From Utricularia gibba (lineage: Eukaryota; Streptophyta; Magnoliopsida; Lamiales; Lentibulariaceae), in the NCBI GenBank assembly GCA_002189035.1, contig CM007989.1, positions 5,549,001 through 5,613,000 on the forward strand: a stretch of 64,000 nucleotides of DNA, written 5' to 3'. Below, piece by piece: positions 23,240-34,700 of the stretch; the stretch's first letter is position 1, and every line of letters starts with the position of its first letter. Below the pieces are notes generated by a model. It saw nothing but the letters and a program-made list of their open reading frames with translations, searched no databases and was not told where the DNA came from. The position numbers were made by a program, and so were the translations under genes.

Positions 23240-23700
23240 TTAGAAGTAGGTGTGAAAGTACATGGAGCTTCTGTTATGAACCCACGAATATAATGAAGAA
23301 CATAAATGCCGCACTTAGTTAGCCCTTGTTGGCATGGTAACTGAAATGTTATCAATAATCTGATAATATTTTAATGCATGTAATCCTAATGCCTTACGTC
23401 AACCGGAATAAGAGGAGTACTATTGACAATTTACTCATCCATGGAAGAGTTTGCGACCCTACTCTAGTACACATGCCATATGAACCTGTGAATATGTAGG
23501 AAGAAAAATAATTAACTCATATGTATATATATGTTTGAATCACAAAATATTCCTACATTCTTCAGCCTTAGTCTCTATCATATTGGTAGAACCCAATGAA
23601 TCCAAGATAAGAATGCAACACTACTCCGATTTATCAAAGTCGAAGTTGCACATGATTAACAACAAAAAATGTCCTCTACATTTAATACATAACAGCTAAC
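23240..23700 (-). pseudogene. Ulp1-like cysteine peptidase (C48) domain in a Mutator-like element
   Basis: Minus-strand frames read GHFLLLIMCNFDFDKSE, a stop, then CCILILDSLGSTNM (23680-23580), and further down LPCQQGLTKCGIYVLHYIRG (23340-23290). These carry the C48 catalytic elements in order: His (GHF, where HW is usual), Asp (LDSLGS), Gln (CQQG) and Cys (KCGIYV). The QQGLTKCGIYVLHYI block fits the family's QQxxxDCGxFVL pattern. Between Asp and Gln an intron with donor GAC|GTAAGG (near 23401) and acceptor TTTCAG|TTACC (near 23345) joins VD to LPCQQG. In-frame stops show decay. Ulp1 enzymes cleave SUMO. The domain lies downstream of, and on the same strand as, the Mutator transposase at 24.6-26.5 kb. 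Confidence 0.72.
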
Positions 23701-24599
23701 TATCTTTTAAAAATTGATCATTGTACTCCATGTGACATATTAACCTCGAAACAGTGAGAACGACAAAATATGACGTGGTAAATGTTCTTCTTCCTTCAAA
23801 TAACAGCCCCAAATTCCTTTGTCTTCGCATCTCAATAGTGTCATAGTATTGGCAACTAGTGAATTCATACATTTCTTGAATCACTAACGGGAATGAGCAA
23901 ACAATTTTTCTGCAACCAATATAAAGACTGAAAGGTTAACATCCCATAATCACATAAAAAAAGAATGAACAATGACAACTTACGCCAAAGCATAATCGAA
24001 CATCATGTCATCCAACATCTCATAGACACGTAAGTGTGGATTGCACTCTTTTTTTCCAAGACTTTCGAACCTCGTGACCTGATGTTTTTGCTTAACGGTG
24101 TATGAGTGTCCTTGATTGTGCTTTTCATGTTGCAACCATTTCCTATTGCAATTTGGACAACCACCTTTGTTCACGCCTTTACCGACACTTGTGGCCCAAC
24201 TTCATCATCATGGCATGGTATTTTATTCAATTGTGTAGCCCCAATTTCAATACTATTATCAATAACACAATAAAAGTATTACTACTACACCATAATATAC
24301 CTTCTTCTCAGTTTTGGAACCATGCACTTCTGGCATATCATTTGGCGATCCACTCGTGTTTTGGGAGTGGTGGGTGGAACATCAACATCTTTGATGCCAC
24401 TACTAACTTGTGGCCAATTGGGCAATCTCAAGATTTTTACTTTCATGTTAAACAAACAAAAAACAATATTCATGCCTATACATGTTTAAAATACCTCAGA
24501 CTCAAGAGGAGTTCCTGCTCTCTCAATAGGCAAATCAGTATGTCTCTCTTCATCTTGTATTGTCTCTCGAGGTTGTTCTTGTCGTGTTCATTTGGCAGC

Positions 24600-26450
24600 T
24601 TTTCGGGCTCGTTGTTTGACTGGATATCACCACGTTTTGTGGCCTGGTGCATTACAAATGGAGCATGCCTGACATTCCCATGAATGATCACACAAGTTAC
24701 CCAATATATCACTATGGTATATACATATAGTGTAGGTTTTTACCTTTATTAAACCATCATCCGTGTCTCTAGTGTTGCAACCGGCTTCGAATTTCTTCTG
24801 CTCCTCGCAACATCGAGTGTTGTGGCCAACTTGCCCACACCAAGAGCATCCTTGTGGCACAACGTTGCCATGTCTAAAACATTTGCTTTCCTTTGTGGAT
24901 GCATGCTTCTCATAGCATCGCCTAATGCAGTATTTAGGTGGCCTGCCTCGATGTTCTTAACTATACTTGGATGGAAACATCATTGTTATAGTGGTTGATG
25001 CCACCTAGCTGGTCCGGGCACACCATGAAGTGAGTAGGCGTAAACTGACTTGTGTGTTTCAACATAGAAGCAGTTGTCCACAGAAGCATGAAAAGGCCAG
25101 CCCAAGACGTCAATTACAATTATAGCATGACTACATGATAAACCTGTAACAAAGAACTGTTAGATATTTTCAAAAGGCTAAATGGAAAGCCGATAAATGA
25201 ATGGCGTACTAACCTCTTAGTTACCAAATACCGCAACTACAAACTTTTGTTTCCAGGTCCACAATCTCGATCTCGTCACCATTGAACCACTCCCAACGAT
25301 CATTCGTCGAGCTAAAAATGAGACCCACCTTTCCTTCTTCCCCTAAAATTCCCATTATATGCGAGCAAATCTTATTCTTCATTTGTTCGCCATTAACATG
25401 GCGTGCCACTATGCGCTCACACAATAAGACCCGTATTGCCTCTAATAGTGTGGTGATTTGCTTTGAACGCGCTGCAAGTAATGTTGCATTGAATGATTCA
25501 GTCATGTTGTTCAATAAGGCATCCGACCTAGTAGAATGCCTAAAAAAAGCATAGCACCAATGCTTTGGTGGGATTTGAAGCATATAGGTATAAACTTTCT
25601 GATTCATCTTCATAAGTGCCTGCATTTCAGCCTCCCATCCGGTTCTAGTACCTTGTTCGACAATCCTTCTAATCTAATTACAATCATTCAGTTTCCCTTT
25701 AGGTTTTCCTTTTAGATTTTGCTGAATATGCATGATGTAGTGGCAATGCTACACCATCAATCATTTCATTAACACATATAGCTGTAAACGAAAATGCTTA
25801 ACACAATTTATATTACCTTATATCTCAAAAAAAGACTTGCGACTACTTCCTGAATAGAGACATCACGATTTGACCTAAAGCATACCTCATCAAGTCTCTC
25901 CATATTTAAATCTTTGCGCAAGAACCCCAAAAACCACATCCAATTGGCTTTGCCCTCTTTCCCAACTATGGCCCATGTAAATGGATATGTACCATTGTTT
26001 GAATCCAACCTGATGGCAACAAAGATTTAGTTGGCAGCCTCTGTTTTCACTTGGCATGCATCAATGCCAATGAACCGTCTACAGCATGCCCTCCAACCTT
26101 GTAGTAAACCAATTGGACATATATAGCATGACTTGAATATTTGTTTTTTGACAAATATGGGTTCAGTATCAATAACAAAGGTGCTTCCCGATTTGACTCG
26201 AGAAACTTCTCCCTATAATCCCTCAATTGGCTGAATTCCTCAACCCGTCTCCCAAAAATAATTTAATTTTCTTTCTTGTGAGCTCTGTGCAAATTGGTCT
26301 TACTTACATCTACGGAAATAGCATAAAAAATCTCACGATCGATTTTTGAAACAGTAATCCCAAGCTTTTGAATGAATTTACGTAGGAATCTTCGTGCGAT
26401 CCAGCTCTATCTTACCTCATCTTTCGAATAGGGTGACAATCCTCTTTGTG
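24600..26450 (-). pseudogene. Second Mutator-like transposase, decayed
   Basis: Minus-strand frames from 26250 down read QLRDYREKFLESNREAPLLL, then GLLQGWRACCRRFIGIDACQV with DSNNGTYPFTWAIVGKEGK and WMWFLGFLRKDL (26100-25900, the MULE DDE core). Next come HWCYAFFRHSTRSDALLNNM, TESFNATLLAARSKQI and a SWIM start KVCSCGIW (25560-25221). A zinc knuckle, CSWCGQVGHNTRCC, follows at about 24850-24810. These are MuDR-family elements in order. Frame changes and stops (for instance inside AAN*IFVAIRLD near 26025) show it is inactive. The surrounding 23.9-24.6 kb ORFs on the plus strand are antisense shadows. Confidence 0.85.
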
Positions 26451-26599
26451 GCATAGATTCATGTTTGATGTCAACCATGTATTAGAGTGCTTATAACAAG
26501 ATACGATTACAAACCATGGACATTGTTCAGTCTGCTCCTGAATGAAAAATGCTAATCAATAGCTTATTTTATACACACAAAACAATACCGACAAAAAGA

Positions 26600-27720
26600 A
26601 TAATCACTTGTTAAGCGTCAATTTCTCACTATTTCTTAGGTTGTTTTTATGCTTAATTGTGATTAGAAATGTTTAATTAGGAGTCTATAATATGAGATTT
26701 AGGTTTTTATCTATGTTAGGGTAATTATCCTAAATCTTGTATTTTATCTAATAATTTTGCTAGTTTTAATTAAGTTTTTCTAGAGGCGCACATGTGGCAG
26801 GGAGTGAGAGAAAGAGGGCATCAGATGACGACAAATTGGATCTTCCTGAGTTGACATTCCCTTGATTTCCGAAAGACTGCAGACGCTTAATTATGAGCCT
26901 TGACATGCGAAACACGGGAGTCTCTGATAGGCGACATCATTAGCGTACTAGTGTTAGAGCAAACGTTGCTTGCAAGTCATCACAAGTTCAGCAGAACCAG
27001 CGGAACACGAAATCTCAGACAAAATATTTCAACTCAATTTCGTTTTTCAAAAAAAGTTTTAGTTTTACTTTCAATTTAGTTTTAGACTTTTGTTTCTCTC
27101 TCTAGAGGATTTTCCTCTAGCTTCTCTCTAGAACCTTGTTCTCATTTTCTTTAGTTTGTATGATCGTTCACGGCTAGAAACTTTCGTTTCTAGGTTGGGA
27201 TACTCCCAGATCTATGTTTCGTTAGCTTATCTTCATATCTTCTTTGAATTCGAGCGGGTTCCATATGTCTTCATGCGAACATGTTGCAGTCTTTCTGTAA
27301 TAGCCCCCTTATTCAAGATTCATGGTTAACTGATTACTACCCAAGAGTTTTGGAGAAGAGCAAGGTGGAGAGCACCAATTTGTGCCCTTTTGGCAGGAGG
27401 AAGACAACGTTTTGTCTGTGGTCATACCTCAGGATCAATGGACAAGTAGTGACATCATATTTGGACTCATTGGGTTATTGGCAACACTCGGGTACACGCG
27501 TGCAATTCGCCCGTGAGGGTACACTGGCAGAACCTCTAATTCTCACGTTCGTCCAAGCATCGGGCTATTCCCGTTCCTTCTTGCAAGAGAGTGTAAAGGA
27601 GGATAGACAATTCCTTACTCCTATAACCGAGTACTCGAGAAGACTAGAGAAGAGTGAAGACGCAACAAACATAGCTAGACATGATTCCAAACCCAGAAAC
27701 ATTCACTTTATTTAAGGTTC
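26600..27720 (+). repeat. Unassigned repeat-like sequence, possible LTR
   Basis: Non-coding stretch with LTR-like character: a TGTTAAGCG start near 26609, pyrimidine-rich CTCTCTCTAGAGG runs near 27100, and no gene. A 144-codon plus-strand ORF at 27281-27720 has no motif I recognise and its composition is unremarkable. Boundaries are unresolved. Confidence 0.3.
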
Positions 27721-27782
27721 ATCGCTTATGTTTATTTTAGTTGTCTGTTCAAAACTCTTCTTATTCCCTTACTCAAGCTTCA

Positions 27783-30654
27783 TCATCTATGTTTCTCATA
27801 CCTTTTACTTCCACAACTGTTTACAAATCGTGAGAGTTGTATTCGGTGTAGAAACTTTAAATTCTCAATTCCATAATGCCCAAGACGATTGTGCCATAAG
27901 TTAGCATCATGAGGATAAAAAAAACAGCTTTCTAAGTACTTGCATGCCTCAATTTTGTATACATTGTCTTTCATTAGGACTACATTCACAAAGATCTTTT
28001 GAGCTGAGTCTATAATGACTACTAGTCTGTATACAGTTTCGATTGATGCTGCTCTTGCTTTTGAAGTTGCCCCATGCTTATCATATTTTGACTAAGGTGT
28101 GGCAAGTATCTCACTTCTCTTATCGTTAATATTCCTTCTTTAATTGGCAGCACAATTGTCCCTATTCCTTGAACTTGGCACAAGCCATCTGTGTCTCCTC
28201 TAACATGCCCTTGTTCAAACTTGAATAATTCAGTGAAATATCTTGAGGCATTACACTTATGTTTGCTGGCACATCTATCTAGAAATCAGCCTTCTTGTGG
28301 AGTTTCAGTTGCCATAAGTGCAAAATCACATTCTAGTGGATCAAGTATGGACACTTCTTTTAGGCCTTCCAATGCTAATTCCTACTAATTTCTTTGATTT
28401 TCCTTTCCTAGTTCTTACAATATGATATAATTGATAACACCATTTTTATTATGTTTTTATATATGTTTTTAAGCATGTTTTAGGGATAAATGTTATCTAG
28501 TATGCCAAATTATCTTCTTTTGCGTATTTAGTCTGCTAGAATGTGTTTATTGTGAAAATAGGCTCAATTGGCAACAATTGAGCCGAAAACTTTAATATTT
28601 TGTCCAGTTTATGTTTTAAGTTTTATCAGGGTAAGAGCTAGTACTGTAGCAGCGCACTTTCCGCGTTGACAAGTCAGAAGGGACAGAAAAGCTGTGCAAA
28701 AGCCACTTTCCGCCGAAAGTAGCCGCCCTTCTGAAGAGATAAGATATGGAGCAGAGATCTCCCTTCTAGAAGCCTAAGGAAAAGACGAAGCTACCCTTAC
28801 TTTTGAGCTGCAAAAGGGAAAAGGAAGGGAGAGAAGAAAGAGAGTACACTGTGCACTCAGAGTGCACAGGCAGTGAACAGGAGCGAGCGGGAGCAAGGAG
28901 AACTCCGTTTCTTCGGCGCAAGTCTCCGGCGACCTCCAGATCTGCGTGTCTACACCACTGTTCTGGCCAGAACTTCGATTTCCTACAGATCTCCAGCCCA
29001 CAGAAACATCCTGCAACTTTTATTTATAGATTTCTGCACTCCCTTTTCTACGTGAACTTGCTACTGTTATTGCCGTCGTTTTTATGCTTTCTGATGCTTT
29101 TCGGTACCTTGCTGTGAACTGAAAACTCGTTGTAGACCTTGCCTTAGTTTATAAACATGTTTCTGTTTAAGCTTTCCATGTTTGCCTTTAAGTTTAACGT
29201 GCTTTTACTATTCATGTGAACCATGCTCTGTTTCTGCAAACTATTACTCTGTTTTCAAGCGTTCCAAGTTGGGTTTAAACCTAAGGGCTCTCTTGAGTGA
29301 CACAAGAGCTAGACCCTAGTGTAAAACCCAGCCAAATTACTTTTATTTTATGTTTTATGCACCTTCACGTTAATTTAAGTCCCTCTTCATCCCTGCAACT
29401 CGTTTATTCCAGTAACTGTTATTTTACGTCTTACCCGCATTAGACTTAAATCCCAGAAAACCCCCCCGTTTCAAGTAATTGTGATGAACTTCAGAAAATT
29501 GCAACCATTCCCTGTGGATTCGACCCTTGCTTGCCACACTACATTAATTCTTGTGATTTGTGTAGTAGAATAGCTCGGTTTATAAATTTCTTTTGATGCG
29601 TTGAATGTGCTAAACCGCGACATTTAGCAACCCATTCCAACGTTCATCAATAATCTTTCAATATACTTTTTTCCATTGCATTTCTTGTAGATGGCTTCAA
29701 AATGCCACCAACACTTGGACAACTTGTGATATAGTTTTCCACAAAAGTGGCATGCATTCTCAATCTTAGACCAACACTTTTCAGTGTGGCGGTTAGTCAT
29801 TCCACAAGTCTGACACTTTTCTTCAAGTTGTGGATTGTAATCTACTATTTTAGCCACTTGAGTGCTTCAACTACCTTTACTCTTGTTGCTTGTAAATAAT
29901 GTTGTATTTTATTTATCATAATCTGGCTCATCCCTCATATCTATTCGCTTTTAAGAGGCTTGTAAGTCACCTATGAATGACATGAATATTCTGTTGGCAT
30001 CCATTTAGAGTAGCTTCTTCATTTGCTCCACAGCTTCCATACCACAAAGTTTTGGCTCAAATCTGTGTAGCAAGCTCATCATTGCCTTATTGATTAACTT
30101 CTCATCAGTTAAATGCTCTCCCAAGACCTTCATTTCATTAGCCAGTTTTGTAGTTCTTTCATAGTAACCCTGCAATTTTTCACTAGGTAGCAATTTATTT
30201 TTTTCAAACTCAGCCATTTTGTTTTTGATATGGATCTTTCTCATATTCTCATCTCTAGATGATAGTCTTCAACTTGTCCTAGAGAGCCTTAGGACTTTCA
30301 CATGTTGCGATGCATGGAAACATGGTTGGTGCTATTGAGAGGTGCAATGTGGTAATAGTGCAGTTTTTTTTGCTACATAATCAATTGAACTTGCTCCATT
30401 ACAGACCTTGACTTCATTCAACATTTTCTTTGTAATAATAGGAATTTCGAGTTCTTCCTTGATCAGGCTCCATAGATTGCATCCCTTCATGATAGTAGTC
30501 ATCATGACCACCCAAGTGGGATGATTCTTGCCATCCAAGAGTGGAACACCTTGTGGATTACAGGCATAAACCTGGGCAAAGTCTATGGTAACAATAAATC
30601 TTTCAATAAATTCTATGATCGAACTTTATGGTCTACCGAGATGCTTTGATACCT
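27783..30654 (-). mobile_element. Copia retrotransposon relic with nested insertion
   Basis: Minus-strand frames in Copia order. Gag N-terminus at 30538-30332 (HPTWVVMMTTIMKGCNLWSL); gag core at 30244-30005 (ENxxSEKLQGYYERTTKLANEM type); paired zinc-knuckle motifs at 29857-29700 (CQTCGMTNRHTEKCW, CHFCGKLYHKLSKCW). After the insertion at about 28432-29622 come a protease-like FLDRCASKHKCN (near 28300) and a pre-integrase LWHNRLGHYGIENLKFL (near 27890). A primer-binding-site-like GGTATCAAAGC, complementary to initiator methionine tRNA, lies at 30643-30654 just inside the LTR. Reverse transcriptase is missing, so the element is truncated. Confidence 0.8.
28432..29622 (+). mobile_element. LTR-like insertion within the Copia relic
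   Basis: About 1.2 kb of non-coding sequence interrupts the Copia reading between gag zinc knuckle and protease. It starts TGATAACACC and ends ...ACCGCGACA, with a terminal CCCTGTGGATTCGACCC like the 3' part of many Gypsy LTRs. The target duplication is not clean (ATAAT against TTTAG), so the ends may be slightly off. The plus-strand ORFs at 28803-29117 lie inside it. Confidence 0.5.
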
Positions 30655-30993
30655 AGTAGAGAATTTAACAATACTGCTCAAGCATGATCAAAACAAATGT
30701 ATTGAACTCAAGTACTACCAAGCATAATAACATATCCTCCAAAACTTATTCATAAAACAACAACCAAAAGTTGAAACATCACAGACTTGACGATGCCTAA
30801 ATACCCTAAAAGGCCTACTTGAAACATGGGCTAATTTTAACACAAGAGTCCAAGGCTCATATTCTTTTTCTTTATCTCTTGGAAGCATTCAATGCATGTT
30901 CACGTGGTAGGTTCTTCGATAGTCCTCTCCACTTCATCTCCGATTGCTACTTATTTTACATTGATTGTTTCTTCTTTTTCATTTATTCCAACA
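30655..30993 (-). mobile_element. Copia LTR (5' LTR of the minus-strand relic)
   Basis: On the minus strand the segment begins TGTTGGAATA, the usual Copia LTR start, at 30993 and runs 339 bp to the primer-binding site at 30654. The 3' end lacks a clear CA. The matching 3' LTR was not found beyond 27.8 kb. Confidence 0.6.
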
Positions 30994-30999
30994 GTTGCA

Positions 31000-31702
31000 T
31001 GCAATGTAACCAGTGTTATTGTCAACACAATGTAGACCCAAGCAATATTCAAAATTTTTAAAAAGTGAATCGATTCACGCCAACCGTGAATTGACTTTGA
31101 TTTCAAACCCAACAAAATTTTATGCTAGGGTTTTTCGAATTTGTGTTTAGAGTTAGATGAATCGAATGATATTTCTATTAATATTATATCCCATTTATAT
31201 CTGTATAATTCAAAGTGATGATAGTTATATTTCATTCATATTTGTGTTTTGTATAATGCACCATTATAATGATATTAGGATTAAAACTGATTAATTTTGA
31301 TAACATAGAGATTTAAATATGTAATTCATAATTTTAGAAATAAATTGTTTAAAAAAACAAATTGAGAAGTCTATAATGTAATTTTGAAAATTAAAGATTA
31401 AATTCTTTATATTGATTATAAATTGATATGCTGTCCATGAATTTTACCCATTTTATAAATAAATAAATATAGTACAGATAAATCAACCATATTTGGTCAA
31501 TATACAACAGAGCAGGGAATTCAGGGAATAAGTTGCCGGCCCAGCCAGCAGCTTTAAAACCTCGCGACTGATGCTGAGCGGTCGGGGAAGCGCTTCTCCG
31601 AGTTTCTTTTCCCGTGTCGTGAAATGCGACTTGTGATGTTAAATAAATGCATTTAGTGCTGTACGTTATCCAGTGCCTGGAAATCCGCCAGGGGTTTTCG
31701 TG
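31000..31702. other. Upstream region of PPO2
   Basis: AT-rich to about 31540, then a GC-richer stretch (31540-31700) that would hold the promoter and 5' UTR of the oxidase gene. No other feature seen. Confidence 0.5.
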
Positions 31703-34700
31703 ATGGCTTCAGCAGATAAACCAGGTTTCGCTGCAACCATTATGCTGTAGCTCGTAATGTGTTGAATAACGACGGTCTGAAGGAGCTGTTGATACTGCTG
31801 TTGGGCTATTTCAGGTTTTCCTGCCAAAAGTGTCGCAGTAATTGGAGCTGGTGTGAGGTATGCATACAATAATTTATGTTCGATGAGCGAAAGTATTATT
31901 TAGGTGTTAAAGTGAATTTCAAGTCTTCGGTGTTCTTTGAAGTTTGAGATGAATACTCGAGGAGAGTCCGTACACGGAACATTGCTAAATTATATGCTAT
32001 TATTACAAATGCCGGTTGCTTACCAGCTTCAGTTTGTTAATTTCCTCTTGTCACACACTCTGATCAAGACATACATGATTTGGGGAGTTTTTGTTTTGTG
32101 TGAAGTGGGCTGTCTGCAGCGTATAAGCTCAAACTGCATGGTTTAGACGTCACAGTTTTTGAAGCTGATGGAAGATCTGGGGGAAAGTTAAGATCAATTT
32201 CACAGGATGGTTTCGTATGGGATGAGGGTGCGAACACCATGGTATTCTTCGGTTCATATAAATGAATTTGTTTTTTAATTTTTTTATATTCTCGTATATT
32301 CAAATTCTATGCTTTTGATGCCTCATTTTACACAAACGTATTTTTTCCTCCTACAAGACTGAAAGTGAGGCTGGTGTCAGTTTTTTGCTTGATAATCTTG
32401 GGCTCAGGGACAAACAACAATTTGTATGGTTTCTTATTCAGCTCTTTATCAGTCTCATTCTGCACCGTATGCGTATTTAAGTTTCTGGTGTTTGCATTGC
32501 AGCCTCTTTCCCAGCAGAAGCGTTATGTTGCCAAGAATGGAAAGCCCATTCTTGTAATTTTCGATTCATCTCTAGTGTGCTGTGGCGGTTTACATTCTGC
32601 ATCAATAATGGAGCAGTTAAATCTACTAGTTTTTGGCTGATGTATTTCATGATCACTGTCTCAGTTGCCATCAAATCCTATTGAATTCATTACCAGCAAC
32701 ATCCTCTCTACAAGATCAAAGGTTCGGAATATTCTTTCAGAATGTTTTGCTGCTTCCATGATAAGCTCCTCACTGTTACCGTGCACTCCAATTTTCAGCT
32801 CCAAGTGATTTTAGAGCCATTTTTATGGAAAAAGGGTAATTTGAAGGGTCCTCATGCGGAAGAGAGGTATCAATAGGATTAGCAGGTTTTTTGTTTCTTG
32901 TTCATGTGCTTGTTGGTATTCAAAGTGCAGTGCTCTGACTCTGACGTTTTCTTTGGTGAAGTACTTATTTTTAAAGAAAACGCTTGCATTCATCTTCCCT
33001 GATCTCCATTCTATAGTTAACTGACATTTGAGAAAAGTTTTTAAACTGCCCTTCTTGAGTTTTTTTTAATGCATTAAGCCATTCTTTCAGTTTCTTTATG
33101 TTGTCTATAATAGGTGGTGTAGAGGATGTAGAGCTTTTTATATTGTAGGATGTGGATCACATGAAATAAAATTATTAAATTTAGATGCATTCATCCTTGC
33201 TTATTAGATTAAATATTATTCCTGCTCTTACTATTTCCTGTTAATTTTTTTTTATTTTCTGGCATGGCCTGCAGTGTTGGTGATTTTTTCCAGCGGCATT
33301 TCGGAAAAGAGGTGCCTCTTTCACATGAATTTCTAAATATCCTTTCATTCAGCTCGATGTTCAAAAATCCATATATTGTGTGCTAATTCTTTTGATATTA
33401 TTATCATTATACTACTTCACACTGAGTTCTGTGCAATTGAGTTGTAACATAGGTTGTTGACTACCTTATTGATCCTTTTATTGCTGGAACAAGTGGTGGG
33501 GATCCTGATTCTCTCTCTGTAAGTCTTTGCATCTATTTGGTAAATAGTATATCTTATAACTGGAGAATATGTTTCCCATCATTATCTGAATGATGCTTAA
33601 CTTACATATTTGATCTGTCAAATCAATGAATCATTACATTCTCTCATACCAGCTGCGCCATGTGTTTCCAGATCTACAGAATCTTGAGAAACGGTAGGCT
33701 GCAAAATGTCCAACTTCATTGAAAAGGATTTTGTGAGTTTGGTGTGAAGTTGTTTACTTTTTTTTTCTCTTCACGTTCAGTGTACATTCGTCAATGCTTG
33801 TTTGTGATTTTTGTTTTTGAAAGTCACCACTTCAAACAAGTTAGTAATAAAGCACCGAGTGGCAATAAAACACAGAAGAAAGTTTCAACATTTTGCAGAT
33901 GGATAAGTAGCGGTCTTGCCTTGTTCAAAATAAAAATCCTGTGATGTTTCCCCTTCATGAATAAATGTGATCATCTTATGCAAGTTTTCCAAAATCCAGA
34001 TTTGGCTCACTTCTAAGTGGTGCTATTCAGTCCAAGTTTTCTTCCAAGAAAGTAAGAGGAGACGTGAAGAGTTTGAGAAATGAAAAGAAAAAATGGGCAT
34101 CTTTCTCATTTATTGGTGGGATGCAGGTAGACATCAATATTTTTAGATTGGTTTTAATCTCTAATAGAATTCGCCAAAGAATACTTGTATTTGTTTTCCC
34201 TGTTTGACGCTGTAGAGTACAATCTTCCTGTTAATATGACTCCTGTGTGTATTTTTCATTCATGATCTAGACGTTGACCAATGCACTCTGTGATTCGCTT
34301 GGAGAAGATGAACTTAAACTCCAATCTCGAGTGCTTGAATTGTCTTATAATAGCAGCAAGAGCTCTCAAATAGATAATTGGTTCATATCATATGAGTTGG
34401 ATGGCACGCAGGTTTTGTCTGAGAAGTCCTTTGATGCCTTAATAATGACAGTAAGTATATCCCTTTGGTTCTGGATGAGATTTGCACATGAATGTAATGA
34501 AAAAGCACAATGCATGGTGCTGTTGATCTGTTTTGATGACATCAAGTATCTCATGTCAGGCCCCTCTTTCTGATGTTAAGCAAATGAAGATTAGCAACAG
34601 AGACAGCATATTTCCATTGGACTTTATTCCCAAGGTATGTGTCTGTCACTTCAGTTACCTTATATCTTGTGTCTTCATTTTTTAAAATTTGTGATGCTCA

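Noticed and set aside
24102-24683. 193-codon plus-strand ORF
   Set aside because: Lies antisense within the Mutator-like relic; hydrophobic, no motif; the minus strand carries the zinc knuckle and transposase text.
27281-27720. 144-codon plus-strand ORF as a gene
   Set aside because: No recognisable motif, sits in repeat-like sequence between two transposon relics; too weak to call.
31666-31869. Minus-strand ORF at the PPO2 5' end
   Set aside because: Antisense to PPO2 exons 1-2; the plus strand reads the FAD-binding motif.
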